In this document: positions 1 through 6,236 of the stretch, one piece after another | Position numbering within the stretch: the stretch's first letter is position 1 | Layout of the letters: each line of letters starts with the position of its first letter | Assembly (NCBI GenBank): GCA_030639035.1 | Contig: DAOWDM010000144.1 | Span: 1-6,365 of the forward strand | Direction: 5' to 3' | DNA length: 6,365 bases | Origin: Alphaproteobacteria bacterium | GTDB lineage: Bacteria; Pseudomonadota; Alphaproteobacteria; DAOWDM01 | Notes under the pieces: generated by a model | What the model was told of the DNA's origin: nothing | The model's database searches: none | What the model saw: the letters and a program-made list of their open reading frames with translations, nothing else | Program-made: the position numbers and the translations under genes

Positions 1-930
1 ACTCTTATTCTTGATGCTCCTTTTGTTTATGACCAAGGTCCAGGTAAACCAAAATGGAAACCTAGGAATTACAGCAACATATTCTATGGACCTACTACTT
101 TAAGAATAGGAATTGAAAAATCAAGAAATCTTATGACTGTGCGATTGGCTCAAGCTATCGGCATGGAAAAAATTTCCGAATATTCAGAACGCTTTAAAAT
201 AACGGAACGACTTCCGCAGGTATTATCCATGTCTCTTGGAGCAGGCGAAACAACAGTTCTTAAACTAACAACGGCTTATGCAATGCTTGTCAACGGAGGC
301 AAGAGGATAACTCCGACATTAATAGATAGAATACAGGACAGAAACGGTAAAACGATTTACCGTCATGACAACCGCCCATGCGTGGATTGCCATGTGGATT
401 TTTGGGCAAACCAGTCTGCTCCTAATATTCCTGACTTGCGTGAGCAGATTGTAAACCCATTAAGTGCCTATCAAATGGTAAGTATTCTTGAAGGAGTTGT
501 AAAAAGAGGAACAGGCAGAACAGTTAAAAGTGCAGGCAAGACTCTTGCAGGAAAAACAGGAACTACAAATGAAAATGTTGATGCTTGGTTTGTAGGCTTT
601 TCTCCTGATTTAGCAGTTGGAGTTTTTGTAGGCTTTGATAGCCCTCGCACGCTTGGTTCAAAACAGACAGGAGGGCGTGTAGCCGCTCCTATTTTCAGAG
701 ATTTCATGAAAAAAGCATTAAAAGATGCTGCAAAAATTCCTTTCAGAATGCCTTCTGGAATTCGCCTTGTTAGAATAAATAGTAAAACTGGAAAGCCTGC
801 AAAAACAGGGGACACCAATGTAATTGTTGAAGCTTTTAAGCCTGATACAGAAACTTCCGAAAAAGTCATAGGTGATGACGTTTCTGTTCCAGATAATAAC
901 AACGTCCCAGAAGTAGGCGGATTTTACTAA
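1..930 (+). CDS. mrcA: Penicillin-binding protein 1A, C-terminal transpeptidase part (5' end outside window)
   Basis: Class A penicillin-binding proteins polymerise and cross-link peptidoglycan on the periplasmic face of the inner membrane. Only the last 309 residues are here. The frame is open from base 1, so the N-terminal helix, the glycosyltransferase domain and the SxxK serine lie outside the window. Visible are 'NYSNIFYGPTTLR' leading to the SxN motif (Ser-Arg-Asn, bases 121-129), and the KTG motif (553-561) in 'LAGKTGTTNENVDAWFVGF', which line the transpeptidase active site. The Met at 133 is internal, because the conserved SxN motif precedes it. A CVDC cysteine pair lies between the two motifs. 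The tail 'GIRLVRINSKTGKPA' and 'VIVEAFKP' and the terminal GGFY look like alphaproteobacterial PBP1A, so the C-terminus appears complete. The gene ends convergently with the kinase gene, with a palindromic repeat between them. The symbol mrcA (also ponA) is by family; I am sure of the family. Confidence 0.95.
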   Translation, partial: TLILDAPFVYDQGPGKPKWKPRNYSNIFYGPTTLRIGIEKSRNLMTVRLAQAIGMEKISEYSERFKITERLPQVLSMSLGAGETTVLKLTTAYAMLVNGGKRITPTLIDRIQDRNGKTIYRHDNRPCVDCHVDFWANQSAPNIPDLREQIVNPLSAYQMVSILEGVVKRGTGRTVKSAGKTLAGKTGTTNENVDAWFVGFSPDLAVGVFVGFDSPRTLGSKQTGGRVAAPIFRDFMKKALKDAAKIPFRMPSGIRLVRINSKTGKPAKTGDTNVIVEAFKPDTETSEKVIGDDVSVPDNNNVPEVGGFY

Positions 931-960
931 TGGAAAAAAGTGTTATTGCGAGCGTAAGCG

Positions 961-1065
961 ACCCCTCGCTGTCATTCTCAGCCAAAAGCTGGGAATCCAG
1001 AATCTTTTTAAGAAAAACTGGATACCCGAAATTAAAATTTCGAGTATGACGGACAGCGGAGTGGT
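961..1065. repeat. Palindromic intergenic repeat with cloverleaf-like fold
   Basis: The outer arms are 961-973 and 1052-1065; they pair with one mismatch and one bulge, and the core is CGCTGTC (967-973) with GACAGCG (1052-1058). Three hairpins lie inside. ATTCTCAGC (974-982) pairs with GCTGGGAAT (988-996) around a 5-base loop, with one G-T pair. ATCCAG (995-1000) pairs with CTGGAT (1018-1023), helped by T5/A5 runs. ATAC-c-CGAAATT (1022-1033) pairs with AATTTCG-a-GTAT (1036-1047). The ATTC...GAAT core recalls small dispersed palindromes such as Neisseria dRS3 and Rickettsiales palindromic repeats. A GCGAGCGTAAGCG stretch at 948-960 may also belong to the unit. It lies between two convergent genes and could help terminate both transcripts. 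Copy number cannot be judged from one window, so dispersal is inferred from resemblance. Confidence 0.75.
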
Positions 1066-1102
1066 GTTTTTAGCAACAGTTTCCTTTAACACAGCCTAAA
1101 CT

Positions 1103-3202
1103 TTATTTGTTCTCGAGTTTTTCTTTTATTAACAGAGACAGCTCTTTCAGTCTATATGGTTTTTGTATAAAACTAGCTCCTCCTTTATCAATAAGTTTTG
1201 ATATGTTTTTATCAAAACTAAAACCTGAAGACAGAATAACTTTAACATCAGGATTTATTTTTTTCATTGCTTTGAAAGCATCACGTCCGTCCATCTCAGG
1301 CATTACCACATCTAACAAAACCAAAGATATTTCTTTATGATGTTTCCAATAAAGCTCTACGGCTCTCTTACCATCTTCTGCCAGAATTACATCATAACCC
1401 ATATTTACCAGCATGCTCTCTGCTGTATTACGGATAATATCCTCATCATCGACGACCAAAATAAGCCCTGTTCCTTGATAAACAGTATTATCAGCATCTT
1501 GTTTTTCGATAATCTTTCCATCACTTAACGGCAAATAAACTTTAAAAACAGAACCTATGTTCCTCTCACTATAAACGTTGATTATACCACTGTGATTTTT
1601 AACTGAACCATAGGCCGCTGTAAGCCCCAGCCCTACTCCTTCTCCTATATTTTTAGTAGTGAAGAAAGGTTCAAAAATTTTATTTTTAGTCCCATATGAT
1701 ATGCCTTTTCCAGTATCACTAACTGCAATTTCTATATATTGTCCTGATTTAATTAAATTGCCTCTTTTTTTACAAAAATCAGAATCTAGTTCAACATTTA
1801 CTGTGGATATTTTTAATTCCCCGCCTTTTTTCATAGCATCTCTGGCATTTAAACCAAGATTAAGAAAAACATTCTGAAGTTGCAGCAAATCTCCAATAAC
1901 AATTGAATTTTCAGCAAGAAGTTCAGTGCTTATTTCTATACGCCTATCAATACTACGCTCTAGTAGCTGGCAAGCATTTTTGATTGAATCATGAACATCT
2001 ACAGGTACAGATAAAACACTCCCTTTATGAGCAAAATCCAAAAGTTTCCGCGTCAATTTAGAGGCTCTTTCCGCAGATTCAAAAATTACGTTTACATGCT
2101 TAACTAAATCGGCATTCTCACCAATTTTCATTGCCAGAAGTTCTGCACCACCCACGATGCCACTAAGCATATTATTAAAATCATGGGCAACACCGCCAGC
2201 CAGTTGACCTATGGATTCCATCTTCTGAGTTTGACGTAGCTGGTTTTCCATATAGCATTGCTCAGTCACATCTCTGAAAACAAGAACAATACCAACAATG
2301 TTATTTTTAGAATCTCTAATTGGAGCACCACTATCAGCAATTTGATGTTTTTCTCCATTTTTTGAAATAAGAACGGTATGTTTTTCTAGCCAAACAGTTT
2401 TTCCTTCACGTAAAATCTCTTCCACTGGAGATTCTACAGTATCTCCGCTTTCAGCATTTACGATATTAAAGACTTCATTTAACGACTTTCCAATAGCTTC
2501 CTGCTCAGTCACACTAGTAAGTTTTTCTGCAACAGGGTTCATACTGACAATATTTGCTTTTATATCTGTAGCAATAACAGCGTCTCCAATAGAATTTAAT
2601 GTTATCCGTAGACTTTCTTCGCTTTTTTCAAGCCTATCCTGTGTTTCTTTCAATTCAACAATTTTAATATCCCTACATGCAAGATTGGTCATCTGATTCC
2701 CAATAACAAATATAGCATTGCATGCTTTTTTAAACTGTTCGGTAGACATAACAGTTACATCATAAAAAGCCTTTATGAATTCTTCTTCATCTGCTCCTAT
2801 TTCTTTTGCATACTTACGCATTTCTTCTTCACTTTGAGCTTCTTTACGTGCCTGCCCAATAAGCCAGCACGCTATATGTTCACCCTTAGCAAAAATATTT
2901 ACTCCTCCGCACAATAATCCCGAACTTAAGCATATTTGGACTCGTGGACAGCCTGCCTTTGGTTTCCCAAGCACAGAATCAGAAAGAATGCATCTCTTGC
3001 TTCCTTCTTCAGTTTCACGAATCATTTCACAGAATTTACTGAAATGGCTTGGCTTTGTAATAGGAAGACCTTCTGGTGTAGTAAGAAGCATTGCAAGGTT
3101 AAATGCGTTTGCTAATGAATCCTGCACGTTCTGGATTTCATCAACATCAAAAAAATCTTCAAAACAATATTCTTTGTTTAATTTTTCCATAACCTCAACC
3201 AT
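1103..3202 (-). CDS. Hybrid histidine kinase: PocR sensor, PAS, HisKA/HATPase, C-terminal receiver
   Basis: A soluble 699-residue sensor kinase with no hydrophobic segment long enough to cross a membrane, so it should sense a cytoplasmic signal. Residues ~12-175 look like a PocR ligand-binding domain: paired cysteines C58/C71 ('FCEMIRETEEGSKRC'), then C85, C91 and C98, and 'ACWLIGQ'. Residues ~190-315 are a PAS domain. The phosphoacceptor is His340 in 'GGVAHDFNNML'. The ATPase has an N box (N448/N452), G1 box DTGKG (496-500), F box FEPFFTTK (510-517) and G2 box GVGLGL (522-527). The receiver (~580-699) has the acidic pocket D585/D586, phosphoacceptor Asp631 in 'LLDVVMPEMDG', S658 and K681. 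All catalytic residues are present, so it should be active. PocR domains are thought to bind small organic molecules, but the ligand is unknown. No Shine-Dalgarno is clear before the ATG at 3202; ATG at 3190 is an alternative start. The gene lies 106 bp downstream of the TPR gene on the same strand. No partner DNA-binding regulator is in the window. Confidence 0.93.
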   Translation of the reverse strand: MVEVMEKLNKEYCFEDFFDVDEIQNVQDSLANAFNLAMLLTTPEGLPITKPSHFSKFCEMIRETEEGSKRCILSDSVLGKPKAGCPRVQICLSSGLLCGGVNIFAKGEHIACWLIGQARKEAQSEEEMRKYAKEIGADEEEFIKAFYDVTVMSTEQFKKACNAIFVIGNQMTNLACRDIKIVELKETQDRLEKSEESLRITLNSIGDAVIATDIKANIVSMNPVAEKLTSVTEQEAIGKSLNEVFNIVNAESGDTVESPVEEILREGKTVWLEKHTVLISKNGEKHQIADSGAPIRDSKNNIVGIVLVFRDVTEQCYMENQLRQTQKMESIGQLAGGVAHDFNNMLSGIVGGAELLAMKIGENADLVKHVNVIFESAERASKLTRKLLDFAHKGSVLSVPVDVHDSIKNACQLLERSIDRRIEISTELLAENSIVIGDLLQLQNVFLNLGLNARDAMKKGGELKISTVNVELDSDFCKKRGNLIKSGQYIEIAVSDTGKGISYGTKNKIFEPFFTTKNIGEGVGLGLTAAYGSVKNHSGIINVYSERNIGSVFKVYLPLSDGKIIEKQDADNTVYQGTGLILVVDDEDIIRNTAESMLVNMGYDVILAEDGKRAVELYWKHHKEISLVLLDVVMPEMDGRDAFKAMKKINPDVKVILSSGFSFDKNISKLIDKGGASFIQKPYRLKELSLLIKEKLENK

Positions 3203-3308
3203 TAGTTATAACTTTTTAGCAAAGACAAACAAACCCTATAGTTGTATATTAACATAAAGTCTTATTTTTTACTAATTACGGTTTAATTAAAATTTGTTCA
3301 AAAACAAT

Positions 3309-4703
3309 TTAACCAGCATTCATAAGTTGTTTTTGCATGGCTTCTTTTAATACGGTCGTGGCTTTTTGTTCTTGTTTGTTGAGTTCGGCTGTAAATCCAA
3401 GTTCTTTGAAAAGCTTTGCACTTTCTCTTCGTCTTTTTTCTGCCTTTTCTTTCTCACCTCGAGATATAAGTATTCCTCCAAGCTTGTCATTAGCGTTTGC
3501 AATAAGACGTTTTTCGTTTTCTTCATCAGCCAGTTTTCTAACATTAATAAATGCTTTTTCTGCTTTTTCATTTAATCCCAAATTGAAACACAAGTCCCCG
3601 TATCTGCTATGCCCATCTGCACTTTCAGGATTGAGAAATATTGCAAGCTTAAACGATTTCATCGCTTTATCTGTATCAACCATGACAGCAAGAGTTCCTG
3701 CATGGCATGCAAGTTCAGCAGCATCTTTATAAAGAGCTTTCCGTTTTGGACCGTTCTTCATAGTCTTTCCAGTTTTTTCCTGTCGTTTAATTTCTTTTTC
3801 CAGAACATTGACAGCAGAACTTACATCTCCATTAAGAAGATTTTTCAAAGATTTTTCTTTAGCTTTTATATCTTGCTCAACAAACCTTTCTCTGTTGTCA
3901 TTCACAGGTATTTCTGTTTTGTGAACTACACGAGTCCCGCCAATAATTGCATCATGACCAAATTTTGATCTTTGTCTGCCGTTGTCATCAGATTTAACTG
4001 TCTCTCCTGCATCAACGAAACTTCTGACAGCTTCAATTGTATGAAGCAAGTTCTCTCCAGGTATTGAGTTTCCATTCTGAGAGACAATAGCTCTGGCTAT
4101 TTCATTATCACTGAATTTTTCTTCAACAAGATTAACTAGCACGCCAAGAAAAACAGCTTTCTTTTGAGTTTCGTCTGTTTGAAGAGGCTTTTTATTTAAA
4201 GAAGATTTATTTAAGGTAGCATTCGCATTATTAGGTATGCTTTTATTTCTTACGTTAGTGTTAGCAGCATCTACTGCATTCTGCCCATTATGCCAGTCAA
4301 AGCCTACATTAGTTTTTTCTTTTTGTTTTTTATCATATTCTTTTTGTCGCTTTTCTTCTTCTTGCTTGTATTCTTCTTCTTGTTTTTCTTCTTGTTTTCT
4401 TACTCTGCCAACTTCTTCCAGTTCGGTCAAAAAAGCCTTTTCCATATCAAGTATGGCTTTTTCATTTTCAAGAGCCTCTTTTTCTTTTCTTGTTTTTTCT
4501 TTTTGAGCTTCATATTCAAGGTCGATATCAGATTCAGAAATATCATCTTCATCTTCATCATCAACATCACGTGTTTTACCATCAATACCGCCCCAATGAA
4601 CGGCTATAAGCCACGTAAGAATCCCTATAACAAGGAAACCAAACCCAACAACAAAAATATATTTGTTAGGAGCGAATGCTGCAAATATTTCTACTAACGT
4701 CAT
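3309..4703 (-). CDS. Single-pass membrane protein with coiled coil and C-terminal TPR-like repeats
   Basis: I do not recognise a named family. The 464 residues start with one hydrophobic helix at ~15-36 ('YIFVVGFGFLVIGILTWLIA'), probably an uncleaved anchor. Next come an acidic run of Asp/Glu at ~47-63, a highly charged Glu/Lys/Gln stretch at ~64-131 likely to form a coiled coil, with KQEEE-like units at ~103-119, and an Asn/Lys-rich linker at ~132-172. Residues ~180-235 form a short helical-looking region. The C-terminal ~320-436 holds about three TPR-like helix pairs, including 'KAMKSFKLAIFLNPESADGH' and 'AEKAFINVRKLADEE'. TPR repeats usually serve as protein-binding scaffolds, so an assembly or anchoring role is inferred. 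The strongly charged body after the helix suggests it lies in the cytoplasm, but topology is uncertain. ATG 4703 is the only possible start after an in-frame stop at 4719-4721; an AGGA lies 13 bases upstream, a long spacing. It is divergent from the EEP gene. Confidence 0.85.
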   Translation of the reverse strand: MTLVEIFAAFAPNKYIFVVGFGFLVIGILTWLIAVHWGGIDGKTRDVDDEDEDDISESDIDLEYEAQKEKTRKEKEALENEKAILDMEKAFLTELEEVGRVRKQEEKQEEEYKQEEEKRQKEYDKKQKEKTNVGFDWHNGQNAVDAANTNVRNKSIPNNANATLNKSSLNKKPLQTDETQKKAVFLGVLVNLVEEKFSDNEIARAIVSQNGNSIPGENLLHTIEAVRSFVDAGETVKSDDNGRQRSKFGHDAIIGGTRVVHKTEIPVNDNRERFVEQDIKAKEKSLKNLLNGDVSSAVNVLEKEIKRQEKTGKTMKNGPKRKALYKDAAELACHAGTLAVMVDTDKAMKSFKLAIFLNPESADGHSRYGDLCFNLGLNEKAEKAFINVRKLADEENEKRLIANANDKLGGILISRGEKEKAEKRRRESAKLFKELGFTAELNKQEQKATTVLKEAMQKQLMNAG

Positions 4704-4721
4704 AGTTTGTAATTTATCCTA

Positions 4722-4750
4722 TTTATAATTTTTTTTCAATCTTGTTTTAA
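4722..4750 (-). promoter_or_regulatory. Candidate sigma70-type promoter for the TPR membrane protein gene
   Basis: On the minus strand, TTAAAA (4750-4745) and TATAAA (4727-4722) are 17 bases apart, matching 4 of 6 and 5 of 6 bases of the -35 and -10 consensus. Transcription would start near 4715, leaving a leader of only about a dozen bases that would miss the AGGA at 4717-4720. That conflict, and the high AT content, keep confidence low. Confidence 0.3.
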
Positions 4751-4752
4751 GC

Positions 4753-4781
4753 TTGTCGAATTAAAGTATATAAACTAGAAT
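4753..4781 (+). promoter_or_regulatory. Candidate sigma70-type promoter for the EEP-domain gene
   Basis: TTGTCG (4753-4758) and TAGAAT (4776-4781) are separated by 17 bases, matching 4 of 6 and 5 of 6 consensus bases. Transcription would start near 4788 and give a leader of about 28 bases before ATG 4816. Its -35 box lies two bases from the candidate -35 box of the divergent TPR gene, so the two promoters could compete or be controlled together. TATAGT at 4802-4807 is a second possible -10 box but would leave almost no leader. Confidence 0.4.
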
Positions 4782-4815
4782 CATCAAATAATCTTACCTA
4801 CTATAGTATGTGCAT

Positions 4816-5769
4816 ATGGGATATTTAACAAAAAGAAAAGCTGAAAAACGGCAAAAGAAATTAGTTGCTTGTTTAGTTGTGATACTTGCATCATTTTCAT
4901 TTGCGAATATATTCCCACTTGAGAGCTGGAAATGCGACTTTTTAGCTCAATTCCGCTTGCAGTACGTGATAGCTGCAGTGATTTTGACTCTTTTCTGTCT
5001 GACAGCTCATCGCTGGAAAAGTTCCGTCTGTACGATTATAATTCTTATTATAAATCTTTCGCTTATGATGGCTCATATAAATTTTTCCAACACTGATTTT
5101 AAGCCACAAGAAGTTCCTTTAAAGATTTTAATATTTAATACTAAAATTGAAAATCAAAACAATGATGCAGTTTTAAAAACAATTCGTAATTCAGGTGCAG
5201 ACTATGCTTTTCTGATGGAAGTATCAAGAAACCGTTTAAAGTCTTTTAATAATCTACGCCCCCCATATCGCTTCAAACACGAGTACATACATTCTGGTTC
5301 TCAAGAATATTCCTCTGTTATTTTATCCCGAAAAAGTTTTAGAGAAACAGGTGTTATTAAAGTTAAAAACCTTCCAAGTGGATTATGGGTAAAAATAAGG
5401 CACAACCAAAAAAACATTGTTTTTATTGGAACTCACTTAAAACCTTTTTCTTCTGACAAAGGGTATAAAGACGCAGAAAAACAAATTAATGCTTTTACAG
5501 ACTTTATAAGAAATCAAAACGATTCTGTAGTTGTAATGGGAGGCTTTAACGCTGCCCCATGGACTCCGCTTTTATATACTTTTGAAAGAAAAGGAGGTCT
5601 AAAAGCAAAAGGAGGGCTTTTGCCTTCATGGAATTCAAAACTGCCTTGGATTTTTCGCATACCGCAAGACTATGTTTATACCCATCAAGGTATTGATGTT
5701 TTTGAAAGCCGCTTTCTAGACGACTCAGGTTCAAATCACATGCCTGTGTTAATGACCATAGGCTACTAA
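4816..5769 (+). CDS. Membrane-anchored endonuclease/exonuclease/phosphatase-fold protein with altered metal-site motifs
   Basis: A basic N-terminus (TKRKAEKRQKK) is followed by three hydrophobic helices (~16-35, 50-67, 71-90, counting from GTG 4810) and an EEP (DNase I-like) domain from ~104 to the end. Three helices with a positive N-terminus would place the domain in the periplasm. The layout resembles YafD-like membrane EEP proteins (COG3021 type). Family landmarks that remain are N110 in 'ILIFNTK', E137 in 'LMEV', H209 in 'GTHL', N247, D287 and H310. The usual GDFN motif reads GGFN (Gly245, codon GGC at 5542-5544) and the usual SDH reads SNH (Asn309, codon AAT at 5734-5736). Two conserved acidic residues are therefore absent, and hydrolase activity is doubtful. 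No Shine-Dalgarno is clear. I chose ATG 4816; GTG 4810 in the same frame is the alternative. The substrate is unknown. The gene ends at a bidirectional terminator. Confidence 0.88.
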   Translation: MGYLTKRKAEKRQKKLVACLVVILASFSFANIFPLESWKCDFLAQFRLQYVIAAVILTLFCLTAHRWKSSVCTIIILIINLSLMMAHINFSNTDFKPQEVPLKILIFNTKIENQNNDAVLKTIRNSGADYAFLMEVSRNRLKSFNNLRPPYRFKHEYIHSGSQEYSSVILSRKSFRETGVIKVKNLPSGLWVKIRHNQKNIVFIGTHLKPFSSDKGYKDAEKQINAFTDFIRNQNDSVVVMGGFNAAPWTPLLYTFERKGGLKAKGGLLPSWNSKLPWIFRIPQDYVYTHQGIDVFESRFLDDSGSNHMPVLMTIGY

Positions 5770-5774
5770 TAGAC

Positions 5775-5866
5775 TCTGCACTTATACAAAAAAACCATAC
5801 TTTCAGACTCTTTAATAATCTGAAAGTATGGTTTTTTAATCATGTAGAGCTTGTTGTATAAGCAGA
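5775..5866. repeat. Outer inverted repeat enclosing the bidirectional terminator
   Basis: The left arm TCTGCACTTATACAA (5775-5789) pairs with the right arm TTGTATAAGCAGA (5854-5866) over 13 base pairs, with a two-base CA bulge in the left arm. The arms enclose the terminator hairpin and 16 further bases on its right side. They lie just outside both stop codons (5767-5769 and 5869-5871). A simple terminator does not need this second stem. It could be the remnant of a small palindromic element or just a larger structured 3' end. Confidence 0.5.
5789..5837. terminator. Bidirectional intrinsic terminator between convergent genes
   Basis: The arms 5789-5807 and 5819-5837 are perfectly complementary over 19 bases: an ACCATACTTTCAGA core flanked by A6 on the left and T6 on the right, with an 11-base loop. 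In either direction the stem ends in a T run, so it can stop both the EEP transcript from the left and the small-protein transcript from the right. Confidence 0.92.
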
Positions 5867-5868
5867 CC

Positions 5869-6189
5869 TTAGCGTTCAAATTCTTGTTTCAAGAGAACTA
5901 AAGATGAAACTACACTAACAGCAAGAATACTCGCTTGGATTAAATCAACAGAATAAGATTGAGCAACAACTTCTGCAGCAGATGCTGGAGCAACAGAAAC
6001 AGTAGCTATAGCTAAAGCTGCAAGACAAAGAACTGGGCATTTTTTAGCAAAAGATTTAGCTTTGGAAGCAGTATTTCCGATTTTTTCAGCAACCTTACTC
6101 GCAAGACCTGTTGAACCGCCTGCATAAGATTTTGTATCTTTATCTTTTGAGAATTGATTAACTTTACTTTTTACATTTATATCAGTCAT
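5869..6189 (-). CDS. Small secreted or membrane protein, basic leader plus one hydrophobic helix (unknown family)
   Basis: The 106 residues have a polar, basic N-terminal ~50 (many Lys, Ser, Gly) ending in 'KAKSFAKK'. Next is a signal-peptide-like segment at ~51-71 starting CPVLC, with an Ala-Ser-Ala motif that could be cut before residue 72. The remaining peptide would have 35 residues: a short polar start (AEVVAQSYSVD), one hydrophobic helix at ~83-100 and a charged end (KQEFER). This order recalls filamentous-phage major coat protein precursors and some pilins, but I see no homology strong enough to name it, and the leader is long for a coat protein. ATG 6189 is supported by AAGGG (6202-6198) eight bases upstream. 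It follows another small hydrophobic gene by 43 bases on the same strand and ends at the terminator. C51 and C55 could form a disulphide or be lost with the leader. That it is a real gene is likely; its function is unknown. Confidence 0.72.
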   Translation of the reverse strand: MTDINVKSKVNQFSKDKDTKSYAGGSTGLASKVAEKIGNTASKAKSFAKKCPVLCLAALAIATVSVAPASAAEVVAQSYSVDLIQASILAVSVVSSLVLLKQEFER

Positions 6190-6197
6190 AAGACTTA

Positions 6198-6236
6198 CCC
6201 TTTAAAACTATACTAGAATCACAAAACAACCATCAA
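6198..6236 (-). promoter_or_regulatory. Candidate promoter and ribosome binding site of the 106-residue small protein
   Basis: On the minus strand, TTGATG (6236-6231) and TATAGT (6212-6207) are 18 bases apart, a plausible -35/-10 pair that overlaps the stop codon of the upstream small gene. AAGGG (6202-6198) is a good Shine-Dalgarno eight bases before ATG 6189. The predicted start, near 6200, falls inside this ribosome site, so translation from a longer transcript that also covers the upstream gene is equally possible. The ribosome site is the firmer part. Confidence 0.4.

Noticed and set aside
471..902. Minus-strand open frame of 143 codons inside the PBP1A gene
   Set aside because: It is antisense to a well-conserved transpeptidase domain, has no ribosome site, and its composition is what the complementary frame of that domain would give.
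961..1065. Cloverleaf-like fold considered as a tRNA or tmRNA fragment
   Set aside because: It lacks a TTCRA-type T loop, a 7-base acceptor stem at the right spacing and a CCA end, and it is longer than a tRNA.
3204..3213. Perfect 10-base palindrome AGTTATAACT one base upstream of the kinase start codon
   Set aside because: Palindromes of this length are expected by chance several times in 6 kb of AT-rich DNA, and there is no second copy nearby to suggest an operator.
2988..3257. Plus-strand 89-codon frame across the kinase N-terminus
   Set aside because: It is antisense to the conserved PocR region and shows no independent coding signal.
3294..3307. TTGTT/AACAA hairpin just after the TPR gene
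   Set aside because: A five-base stem with one G-C pair and no solid T run is too weak to call a terminator, so readthrough into the kinase gene remains possible.
4314..4397. TTC/TTT-rich tract that looks like a microsatellite
   Set aside because: It is the complement of the Glu/Lys/Gln coding stretch; units are irregular and there is no clean tandem array long enough to call a contingency repeat.
4237..4697. Plus-strand frames rich in Phe, Ser and Leu opposite the TPR protein
   Set aside because: They are the complement of Glu/Lys codons (GAA, AAA read as TTC, TTT) in the charged coiled coil, not membrane proteins.
5546..5734. Minus-strand 62-codon frame inside the EEP gene
   Set aside because: It overlaps the EEP catalytic domain, has no ribosome site and no recognisable content.
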